DNA of 6,043 bases, taken from Candidatus Dormiibacterota bacterium (GTDB lineage: Bacteria > Chloroflexota > Dormibacteria > Dormibacterales > Dormibacteraceae). Shown piece after piece: positions 1 through 5,785 of the stretch (the first letter of the stretch is position 1; the number at the start of each line of letters is the position of its first letter). The stretch lies in assembly GCA_003151665.1 (NCBI GenBank), contig PLYD01000063.1, forward strand, positions 1 through 6,043, in the 5' to 3' direction. Position numbers and translations under genes: made by a program. The notes beneath the pieces were generated by a model. The model was given only the letters and a program-made list of their open reading frames with translations. It was not told the DNA's origin and did not search any database.

Positions 1-1549
1 CGTGCACCAGCCCCAGCTGCAGGTCGGGGAAGACGTCTGCCTTGAGCCGATCGAACTCGGCGGTCGCTGACCGCGCCACCAACACCTCGGATTCCTCGAT
101 GAGCGGGCAGATGACAAAGCCCTGGCGGCCGAGGCGCACCTGCTCGCGCAGCAGCTCGTAAGCGCGCCGCCGGCCGTCCGGCGCGACAACCTCCGTCTGG
201 ACAGGCGAGCGGCCCGGGGGCAGCTCGTCGATCACCGAGACCGACATCTCGCCATACAACGCGAGCGCGAGCGTGCGCGGGATCGGCGTGGCGGTCATGG
301 CCATGAAGTGCGGGCGGCCGCGGCCCTTCTGGCGCAACAGCTCCCGCTGTCGGGTGCCGAATCGGTGCTGCTCATCCACGATCGCAAGGCCGAGGTTGGG
401 GAGCTCAACGTCCTCCTCAATCAGAGCGTGGGTGCCGACCACGAGGGCGCAGTGGCCCGACGCCGCGGCGGACTTGACACGCCGGCGCTCCGCCGCGCTC
501 TGGCCGCTGACCAGCAGCTCGACGGTCAGGCCGGGAAAGCTGTCCTCGAGATAGGCGCGAAATTTGTGCAGGTGCTGGCGCGCGAGGATCTCGGTCGGCG
601 CCATCACCACCGTTTGAAAGCCGGCCGAGTGCGCCATCGCGGCGCACGCCGCTGCGACCGCCGTCTTGCCAGAGCCGACATCGCCGTTGAGTAGCCGGTT
701 CATCGGCTCGTGGCGATCCATGTCCTTGAACGCCTCCCAGGTGGAGCGCCGCTGCGCCTTCGTGAGCTCAAAGCCCAGCCCGGTCTTGAACGCCTCGATG
801 ACCTCCTGGCGGTAGGGGATCGGCTCGGCGGGTTCGGCAGCGAGGCCGGCTCGCATCAAGGCGAAGGTGGCCTGGAGCTCGAACAGCTCCGCGAAAGCCA
901 TGCGGTGACGCGCCATCTTCCACTCGAGCTGGTTCTCCGGTTGATGGCCCATCCTGACCGCCTCGGCGACCGGCAGGAGGTGGTGCCTCTCGCGCACGTC
1001 GTCGGACAGCACGTCCTCCAGCTCGTCCGCCAGCCCGATCACCGAATCGATCCAGGCCGCGACCTTCTTCGATGACAGGCCCTGCACCAGGTGGTACCGC
1101 GGCATGAGTTCACGAATTCGCCTGGGTCCGGCGCCGTCGATCTTCTCCTGGAGCGGATTGCGCATCTCGTAGACGCCGTACCTTCCCTTCACCATCCCGG
1201 CGACAGCGATCCGATCGCCCTGGTGCAGCTGGTTGACCAGGTACGCCTGATGGAACCACACCAACCTGAGGACGCCGCCAGCGTCGTCCTTCAACGTCGC
1301 TTCGGTGAGCTGCAGCTTTTTCCTCATTGAGCGCTTCGCGGCGATCGATGCGATGGTTCCGACCACGGTCGCCTGCTTGCCGTCGATCAGCTGCGAGACT
1401 GCGGTCGGCTCTCCGTATTGATCCCAGCCGAAGGGCAGGTGCATCAGGAGATCGCGAACCGTCAACACGCCGAGCTTGGCGAGCCTCGCCGCGTCAACCG
1501 GCCCGAGCTTGGGTAGCTCGGTGACCGGAGAACCCAGTCCGGCCGGCAC
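1..1549 (-). CDS. recG: ATP-dependent DNA helicase RecG, C-terminal end cut by window edge
   Basis: RecG is a monomeric superfamily 2 helicase that drives branch migration and reversal of stalled replication forks and processes Holliday junctions and R-loops. About 516 codons are present. An N-terminal helical part (ELPKLGPVDAARLAKLGV, about residues 11-28, then DLLMHLPFGW) leads into the OB-fold wedge domain (about 58-145). The helicase core shows Walker A GDVGSGKT (289-296), motif Ia APTEILA (317-323), motif II DEQHRFG (392-398) and motif III TATPIPRT (419-426). The window ends in motif IV at GLVH, so the second RecA-like domain and C-terminus (probably 180-200 residues) are missing. The start is uncertain. 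GTG at 1549 puts Walker A where E. coli RecG has it, but no good ribosome binding site precedes it; the frame stays open upstream with only a CTG as alternative. The gene follows the 71-residue membrane protein gene by 20 bases and is probably co-transcribed. Identity is certain from the motifs. Confidence 0.96.
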   Translation of the reverse strand, partial: MPAGLGSPVTELPKLGPVDAARLAKLGVLTVRDLLMHLPFGWDQYGEPTAVSQLIDGKQATVVGTIASIAAKRSMRKKLQLTEATLKDDAGGVLRLVWFHQAYLVNQLHQGDRIAVAGMVKGRYGVYEMRNPLQEKIDGAGPRRIRELMPRYHLVQGLSSKKVAAWIDSVIGLADELEDVLSDDVRERHHLLPVAEAVRMGHQPENQLEWKMARHRMAFAELFELQATFALMRAGLAAEPAEPIPYRQEVIEAFKTGLGFELTKAQRRSTWEAFKDMDRHEPMNRLLNGDVGSGKTAVAAACAAMAHSAGFQTVVMAPTEILARQHLHKFRAYLEDSFPGLTVELLVSGQSAAERRRVKSAAASGHCALVVGTHALIEEDVELPNLGLAIVDEQHRFGTRQRELLRQKGRGRPHFMAMTATPIPRTLALALYGEMSVSVIDELPPGRSPVQTEVVAPDGRRRAYELLREQVRLGRQGFVICPLIEESEVLVARSATAEFDRLKADVFPDLQLGLVH

Positions 1550-1569
1550 CCTAAGTCGCTGTGCTGGGG

Positions 1570-1785
1570 TCAGCTTCGTCCGGCACGCTGGCGCGCCTCG
1601 ACGGTCGTCGCGTAAACGATCTGAACCGCGAGCGCGATTGCGATCAAGAACGCAATGCCGGCAACGTGCACGCGGCTGAGCACGAACCAGCCGATCCCGA
1701 GGATCCCGACGCTTACCGCGGTCTGCGCCCAATCGCCGACGAAGAGGCCGATCACCTCAGCAACAGCGGCGCGGAGGAACCTCAC
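1570..1785 (-). CDS. Small two-helix membrane protein, unknown function
   Basis: This 71-residue protein is not one I can name. A short amphipathic N-terminus (MRFLRAAVAEVIGLFVGDW) precedes two hydrophobic segments, about residues 20-37 and 40-59, joined by a tight SRVH turn. A basic, polar tail (EARQRAGRS) follows. The positive charges at both ends suggest a helical hairpin with both termini in the cytoplasm. It starts at GTG 1785, and the stop of the upstream membrane protein gene overlaps this start by four bases (GTGA), a layout typical of translational coupling. That overlap and the shared membrane location suggest it is a partner or subunit of the upstream protein; this is inference. 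No cysteines or other obvious catalytic residues are seen. The overlap and the hydrophobic pattern make it likely to be a real gene despite its size. Confidence 0.75.
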   Translation of the reverse strand: MRFLRAAVAEVIGLFVGDWAQTAVSVGILGIGWFVLSRVHVAGIAFLIAIALAVQIVYATTVEARQRAGRS

Positions 1786-2516
1786 GCCATCACCGGCTTG
1801 CGCCTGCGAATCATCATCACCGCCACCCGCGACGCTCCGAAGTAGATGGCGGCGAGGCCCAGGACGGAGGCGATGTCCAGGGGCCAGGTGGCTCCCATGC
1901 CCTCCGCGGCCCAGAAGGTCCCGATGCTGGCGAGGACGACGCCAACCACGTACTTCAGCGTGTTCTCAGGCACCTGTGCGAGAGGCTTGCGAACAATCAC
2001 ACCGGTGACGGCGATCACGATCATCGCCAGCAAACCTCCGGCGACGGCGATCGGCAGCCCGCCGCTGCCACTGGTCCCGCCGACGGCCACGACGATGAAG
2101 ACGACCTCCATGCCCTCGAGGAAGACGCCTTTCAGCGCGATGATGAAGGCGACCCAATCCTGGCGGAGCGGGCTTCCGTGAAGCTCCTTGACCGTCTCCT
2201 CGTAGGACTTGTTCTCGTCGTGCATGGCGATGACGCCGGCGGATCGAAGGATGGCCTTGTGAAGCCAGCGCAGGCCGAAGAGCACGATCAGGGTGCCGAT
2301 GATGAGCTTCAACGTCAGCTCGGGGACACGGGTCACGATGAGCTGGCCGAAGACCAGGACGAGGATGGCGAGCGCGACCAGGGCCACGACCGCGCCGTAA
2401 AGCGGAGATCGCCAGCCTCGTGTGAGGCCGACGGCGAGCACGATCGTGAGCGCCTCGACCGACTCGACGGCCGAGCCCAGGAACGCCGCGCCGAAGGTGA
2501 GCAGCTGCGCGTACAT
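1782..2516 (-). CDS. Polytopic membrane protein with duplicated ExxE / VPExTLK halves, FTR1-like in design (COG4280-type)
   Basis: This is a 244-residue integral membrane protein with about six or seven predicted helices (near residues 8-30, 38-60, 67-88, 121-145, 152-175, 185-204 and 212-235). It looks like two copies of a three-helix unit. Helix 1 carries ESVEA (E18, E21) and helix 4 carries EGMEV (E134, E137). Forty-eight and fifty residues later come the matching segments RVPELTLK (63-70) and QVPENTLK (181-188), each followed by a glycine-rich helix ending in a tryptophan. A polar loop (about 90-118, MHDENKSYEETVKELHGS) separates the halves, and the C-terminus is basic (RRRK). Paired acidic motifs in helices 1 and 4 recall the REGLE motifs of FTR1/EfeU iron permeases, so cation transport is plausible but unproven. 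I recall a similar uncharacterised family, COG4280, but could not verify this. ATG 2516 is chosen; it is immediately preceded by a weak purine tract (AAAGAGAG). The gene is divergent from the MpaB-type gene and overlaps the small membrane gene downstream. Confidence 0.85.
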   Translation of the reverse strand: MYAQLLTFGAAFLGSAVESVEALTIVLAVGLTRGWRSPLYGAVVALVALAILVLVFGQLIVTRVPELTLKLIIGTLIVLFGLRWLHKAILRSAGVIAMHDENKSYEETVKELHGSPLRQDWVAFIIALKGVFLEGMEVVFIVVAVGGTSGSGGLPIAVAGGLLAMIVIAVTGVIVRKPLAQVPENTLKYVVGVVLASIGTFWAAEGMGATWPLDIASVLGLAAIYFGASRVAVMMIRRRKPVMA

Positions 2517-2550
2517 CTCTCTTTAGAGCTTATAGCGGTTTAATGGGGCG
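2517..2550. promoter_or_regulatory. Short AT-rich divergent intergenic region, likely back-to-back promoters
   Basis: Only 34 bases separate two divergent start codons, and the sequence is clearly richer in A+T than its surroundings. On the minus strand TATAAG (2534-2529) could serve as a -10 element for the membrane protein pair. On the plus strand TATAGC (2531-2536) or TTTAAT (2539-2544) could do so for the MpaB-type gene. The -10 candidates lie so close to the start codons that leaders would be a few bases long or absent. No convincing -35 boxes were seen; they would fall inside the opposing coding sequences. A perfect short inverted repeat, CTCT-TT-AGAG (2519-2528), overlaps the purine tract ahead of the minus-strand start. 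Promoter placement is inference from position and composition. Confidence 0.4.
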
Positions 2551-3327
2551 ATGAAGCCCGGCCTTTACAGCGAGGATTCGATCACACGCCGGGTCAACCG
2601 TGAGAACGTGCTTTTCCTCGGTGGCGGCAGGGCGCTGCTCATGCAGCTCGCCCATCCCAAGGTGGCAGCGGGGGTGGATGAGCATTCGGACTTCCGCGCG
2701 CACCCGCTCCGTCGATTGCGCAGGACGATCCTCATGACCATGGCGATCGTGTTCGGCGATCGCGAGACCGCGCTGGCGGCGGCACGGGGGGTCAACCAGG
2801 TCCACGCGCGCGTGAAGGGTCGCGATTATCGGGCGCTCGATCCAGACCTGCTGCTGTGGGTGCACGCGACGTTGATGGACACGTCTCTAGTCACCTACGA
2901 GACTTTCGTCAAGCCGCTCCTTCCGCGCGAGCGCGAGGACTTCTACCAGGAGTTCAAGCTGCTGGGCGAGCTGCTGGGCATTCCCCAAGATCGGTTTCCC
3001 ACGACGCTGCGGGATTTCGAGTCCTACCTGCACGACATGCTGGAGAGCGGGCTGCGCATCGACGACAGGGCACTCGGGCTGGCGAAGTTGGTTCTGAGGC
3101 CGCCGACGCGATTACTGCCAGGGCCAGCGATGATTCCGATGGAGGTGATCACCGCCGGTTTGCTGCCTCCCGTCCTACGCGAGTCGTACGGCCTCGCCTG
3201 GGGCGCCGGCCAGCAGCGTGCCTATCGGTTTGCGGTGCGTACGCTGCCGCGCGTGGTCGCGATGACGCCCCCGGTTTTCCGTGTATGGCCATTGCCGGGC
3301 CGCAACGTAAAGCTCGCTACTTCTTGA
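2551..3327 (+). CDS. MpaB-type putative haem oxygenase (DUF2236 family)
   Basis: This 258-residue protein matches the DUF2236 / oxygenase MpaB family (COG3662), related to fungal MpaB and to latex-clearing rubber oxygenases (Lcp), whose members bind a b-type haem. Characteristic stretches are RENVLFLGGGRALLMQLAHP (17-36), VDEHSDF (42-48), FGDRETA (68-74), VNQVHARVKGRDYRALDP (81-98) and WVHATLMDT (103-111). Histidines 35, 45, 85 and 105 are the candidate haem or active-site residues; by analogy with the family the WVHATL histidine is the best axial-ligand candidate. No signal peptide is seen, so a cytoplasmic location is expected. Its substrate cannot be read from the sequence. ATG 2551 gives the family's usual N-terminus and has only a GGGG run very close upstream. 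It is the only plus-strand gene here and overlaps the 3' end of degV by 11 bases. Confidence 0.88.
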   Translation: MKPGLYSEDSITRRVNRENVLFLGGGRALLMQLAHPKVAAGVDEHSDFRAHPLRRLRRTILMTMAIVFGDRETALAAARGVNQVHARVKGRDYRALDPDLLLWVHATLMDTSLVTYETFVKPLLPREREDFYQEFKLLGELLGIPQDRFPTTLRDFESYLHDMLESGLRIDDRALGLAKLVLRPPTRLLPGPAMIPMEVITAGLLPPVLRESYGLAWGAGQQRAYRFAVRTLPRVVAMTPPVFRVWPLPGRNVKLATS

Positions 3328-4126
3328 TGTAGACGAGGCCCAACGCCTTCGGTCCTGTGTGCGTACCCAGCACCGAGCCGATCTGGCCGATGGTGATCTC
3401 GAAATCAGGGAACTCTTTGCGCAGCCCTGCGGCGATCTCCTCCGCCTCGTCGGTGGCTTGTGCGTGGACCACAGCCACGTGCTCGACAGGCAGGTCGTTA
3501 CGGAAGAACTCCACCATCCGCGGTATCGCACGCGACCTCGTGCGAACCCGCTCCACAGGCTTGATCTCGCGATCCGCGACGAGCAGTAGCGGTTTGACAT
3601 TGAGCATCGTGCCGACCACGGCCGCTGCGCGGCTCATCCTCCCACCCATCTCGAGGTACTTGAGCGTGTCCAACAGCGCCAGCACCCGGCATTTCGGCAC
3701 GCGATGCGTCACAGCCTCGGTCGCCTGATCCAGGTTCTCGCATTGCGCTGCGATCCGGCACAGGAAAGCCAGGGGAAACGTCACGGTCTCGCTGTCGATG
3801 ACGTTCACCTTGAATCCCTTGACCGATTGAGCGCCGACCCGCGCCGCCTCCGCTGTGGCGGAAAGCTGAGCGCCGATGTGGATCGAGATGCAGCCATCGT
3901 GATCCTTCGCCAATCGCTCGTAGACCTCGGCGAACTCGCCGGGGGAAGGGGCTGACGTGGTGGGCAGTTTCGTCGCCGTCGAGAGCCTGCGGAAGAACTC
4001 CTCGTTGTCGATGTCGACGCCGTCGCGGAAGGTCTCGGTGCCGAACAGAACCTTCAGCGGCACGACCTCGATGTCGTAGCGCTCGCGCCACTCTTTCGGT
4101 AGGTCGGCGGTGGAGTCGGTGACCAC
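3317..4126 (-). CDS. DegV family fatty-acid-binding protein (FakB-like subunit of fatty acid kinase)
   Basis: DegV/FakB proteins bind a single fatty acid and hand it to the kinase FakA, which phosphorylates its carboxylate to acyl-phosphate for phospholipid synthesis. Numbered from GTG 4126 (269 residues), the protein shows VTDSTADLP (2-10), PTTSAPSPGEF (55-65) in the lipid-binding region, IHIGAQLSATAEAA (82-95), DTLKYLEMGGRMS (153-165), LNVKPLL (175-181) and GTHTGPKALG (254-263). The usual SSxLSGT loop reads GAQLSAT here. The start is uncertain: GTG 4126 would remove most of the first beta strand, which family members begin with a Met and a few more residues. CTG 4144 would restore it (KRSFAVVTDST, 275 residues). 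The frame cannot extend past the fakA stop at 4151-4153. It is the third gene of the asp23-fakA-degV run, and its partner FakA sits directly upstream. Family assignment is firm; the role with FakA is inferred. Confidence 0.93.
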   Translation of the reverse strand: MVTDSTADLPKEWRERYDIEVVPLKVLFGTETFRDGVDIDNEEFFRRLSTATKLPTTSAPSPGEFAEVYERLAKDHDGCISIHIGAQLSATAEAARVGAQSVKGFKVNVIDSETVTFPLAFLCRIAAQCENLDQATEAVTHRVPKCRVLALLDTLKYLEMGGRMSRAAAVVGTMLNVKPLLLVADREIKPVERVRTRSRAIPRMVEFFRNDLPVEHVAVVHAQATDEAEEIAAGLRKEFPDFEITIGQIGSVLGTHTGPKALGLVYIKK

Positions 4127-4153
4127 CGCAAAGCTTCGCTTCAGCGTCGTTTA
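4124..4153 (-). other. In-frame fakA stop / degV start junction
   Basis: Reading the minus strand, the fakA TAA (4153-4151) is followed in the same frame by ACG ACG CTG AAG CGA AGC TTT GCG and then GTG (4126-4124), the first conventional degV start. No ATG and no clear Shine-Dalgarno sequence is present. CTG at 4144-4142 would give the N-terminus expected for the DegV family. Initiation is probably coupled to termination on fakA. Stop-codon readthrough would produce an 821-residue FakA-DegV fusion, but no readthrough signal is recognised. Confidence 0.5.
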
Positions 4154-5782
4154 CTCGACCGACAGGATGAACGGGTAATGCTGCTGGCCGCCCTGCTGCA
4201 CCTCAACCTCGAGACCGGGGAAGCTCGACTGGATCGAGGACTGCAGGCTCGCGAGCTCATCGTCGCTGGCGCCCTCGCCCCTGTACACGGTCACGAGCTC
4301 GTAGGACTCGGGGCCGAGCTTGCCCAGCGCCTTGTTGACGACGTCCGCGTAGTCGCCGCCGGCAAACTCGAGCTTCTCGTTGATAAGCCCGATCACGTCG
4401 CCCTTCTTGACCTTCAAGCCGTTGGAGCGGGTATCGCGAACAGCGTGCGTCACCTCGATCGTCTGCACCCGTTCGGCCTCGCCCTTCATCGTCGCCGCGT
4501 TCTCGGCGCCGGTTCGATCGGGGCGAAACGCGACGACTGCGGCCACGCCCTGGGGCACGCTGTGGGTCTCGACGATGTGGACCTTTTTTTGAGTGAGCCC
4601 GGTCACCTGCTTGGCGGCAAGAACGACGTTGCGATTGTTGGGCAGAAGAATGACCTCCTGGTATGGGAGCGACTCGATGGCGATGAGCATGTCTTGCGTG
4701 CTCGGGTTCATGGACTGCCCGCCTTCAACAATCGCGTCGACACCGAGGCCGCGAAAAATCTCCACCAGGCCGTTGCCCGCAACGACCGCGACAACGCCTG
4801 CGCCATTCGGCCGTGGAGGCTTGGCGGCACCACCGCCGCCTTCGATGATTCGCTTGTGCTGCGTCGACATGTCGCCCACGTTCAGCTTCAGCAGCTTGCC
4901 GTAGCCTCCGGCCAGCGTGATCACGCGGGTGGGGTCGTCGGTGTGGACGTGCACCTTGACGAGCTCTGGCTCTCCGACGACCAGCACGGAGTTGCCAAGC
5001 GACTCGATCTGGTTTCGAATGACGTCGAGGTCCAGGCCGGTGCCTTCGATCAAGAACTCCGTGCAGTAGCCCCACCCGCCCTCCGGAAGCTCGAACGCTA
5101 CCTGCGAGGGCTGTGGCTGGGTGCTCGTCTGGGTGGTCGAGGCGAGGAACGCCGACTCCTCGACCGTCTTGAGCATCCCCTCGAGGATCACCTGCAGGCC
5201 GAAGCCGCCCGCGTCCACCACGCCGGCCTCGCGGAGGATCTGCAGCTGGCTGGGCGTCTTCAAGACTGCATCGCGGGCGCCAGTCGCGGCTGCAGCGATG
5301 ACGCTCGGTACCGTGGCGTCAGGGCTGGCGGCGGCCGCAGTGGCGGCACGACCCGCCTCGCGCGCCACCGTCAAGATTGTGCCCTCGGTCGGCTTGTTGA
5401 CGGCCCGATAGGCGGCGTTCGCAGCCTCCTCGAAGGCGGCAGCGAGCTCCCGGGGCGTCAACGAGCTCTTGCCCTCGACGGCGCGAGCAAAGCCTCTGAA
5501 GATCTGCGACAGGATGACGCCCGAGTTGCCGCGGGCGCCCATCAGGCTGCCGTGCGATGCGAGCTTCGCGATCTTGCTCACCTCGGCCGCGTTCGAGTCC
5601 TTGATGTCCTCGACCGCCGACTGAAGCGTCAAGAGCATGTTGGTGCCGGTGTCGCCATCGGGGACCGGAAACACGTTGAGCCGGTTGGCCTCCTCGTGGT
5701 TGGCCGCGAGCCAGTTCAGGCTGCCCAGCAGGGCCTGCTTGAAAAGGGGTCCGTCCACCCCGACGGGCCGATTAGAAGCCAT
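4151..5782 (-). CDS. fakA: Fatty acid kinase catalytic subunit FakA-like (DAK2 domain, YloV family)
   Basis: FakA uses ATP to phosphorylate fatty acids held by a FakB/DegV partner. The 543 residues match the usual family length. The N-terminal DhaL-type kinase domain (about 10-208) carries VFPVPDGDTGTNM (37-49), with D42 and D44 as expected metal-ATP ligands, plus GSLMGARGNSGVILSQ (78-93), KPTEGTILTV (130-139) and AGVVDAGGFGLQ (186-197). A Ser/Thr/Gln-rich linker (about 214-227) leads to a middle domain (about 229-310), where C240, H278 and H280 resemble the zinc site I recall in Staphylococcus aureus FakA. A Gly/Pro-rich linker (315-327) precedes the C-terminal domain, with LLPNNRNVVLAAKQV (379-393) and HSVPQGVAAVVAF (407-419). 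ATG 5782 is chosen: it lies 3 bases after the Asp23 stop, with a distant AGGGAAG upstream. It is followed in frame by degV. All key residues look intact. Confidence 0.95.
   Translation of the reverse strand: MASNRPVGVDGPLFKQALLGSLNWLAANHEEANRLNVFPVPDGDTGTNMLLTLQSAVEDIKDSNAAEVSKIAKLASHGSLMGARGNSGVILSQIFRGFARAVEGKSSLTPRELAAAFEEAANAAYRAVNKPTEGTILTVAREAGRAATAAAASPDATVPSVIAAAATGARDAVLKTPSQLQILREAGVVDAGGFGLQVILEGMLKTVEESAFLASTTQTSTQPQPSQVAFELPEGGWGYCTEFLIEGTGLDLDVIRNQIESLGNSVLVVGEPELVKVHVHTDDPTRVITLAGGYGKLLKLNVGDMSTQHKRIIEGGGGAAKPPRPNGAGVVAVVAGNGLVEIFRGLGVDAIVEGGQSMNPSTQDMLIAIESLPYQEVILLPNNRNVVLAAKQVTGLTQKKVHIVETHSVPQGVAAVVAFRPDRTGAENAATMKGEAERVQTIEVTHAVRDTRSNGLKVKKGDVIGLINEKLEFAGGDYADVVNKALGKLGPESYELVTVYRGEGASDDELASLQSSIQSSFPGLEVEVQQGGQQHYPFILSVE
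4583..4589 (-). other. A-AAA-AAG heptamer in frameshift-competent phase inside fakA
   Basis: On the minus strand the codons CAA AAA AAG (Q398 K399 K400 of FakA) contain the heptamer A AAA AAG in the phase of classic -1 slippery sites such as that of dnaX. It is part of a run of seven A's, rare in this GC-rich sequence. The -1 frame stays open for a long way, as is common in GC-rich genes. I see no clear upstream Shine-Dalgarno-like stimulator and did not identify a downstream pseudoknot. A functional frameshift is therefore only a possibility. Confidence 0.2.
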
Positions 5783-5785
5783 GGC

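Noticed and set aside
417..647. Minus-strand open frame inside recG
   Set aside because: It lies in another frame of recG, is rich in Arg/Gly/Pro, and has no family resemblance; the RecG frame carries the helicase motifs.
710..1330. Plus-strand open frames opposite recG
   Set aside because: They are antisense shadows of the OB-fold and linker region of RecG, which is read confidently on the minus strand.
2178..2543. 121-residue plus-strand open frame opposite the membrane protein gene
   Set aside because: Its Asp/Glu/Arg-rich composition is what the complement of a hydrophobic GC-rich gene gives; no domain is seen.
2543..2554. Tiny reading frame ATG GGG CGA TGA overlapping the MpaB-type start
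   Set aside because: Three codons with no ribosome binding site; the ATGA overlap is probably chance.
2530..2865. Minus-strand open frame antisense to the MpaB-type gene
   Set aside because: The plus-strand frame has clear family motifs, and this shadow has no recognisable domain or start signal.
3498..4091. 197-residue minus-strand open frame inside degV
   Set aside because: It is the shifted frame of a GC-rich gene, very rich in Arg, Gly and Ser; the DegV frame explains the stretch fully.
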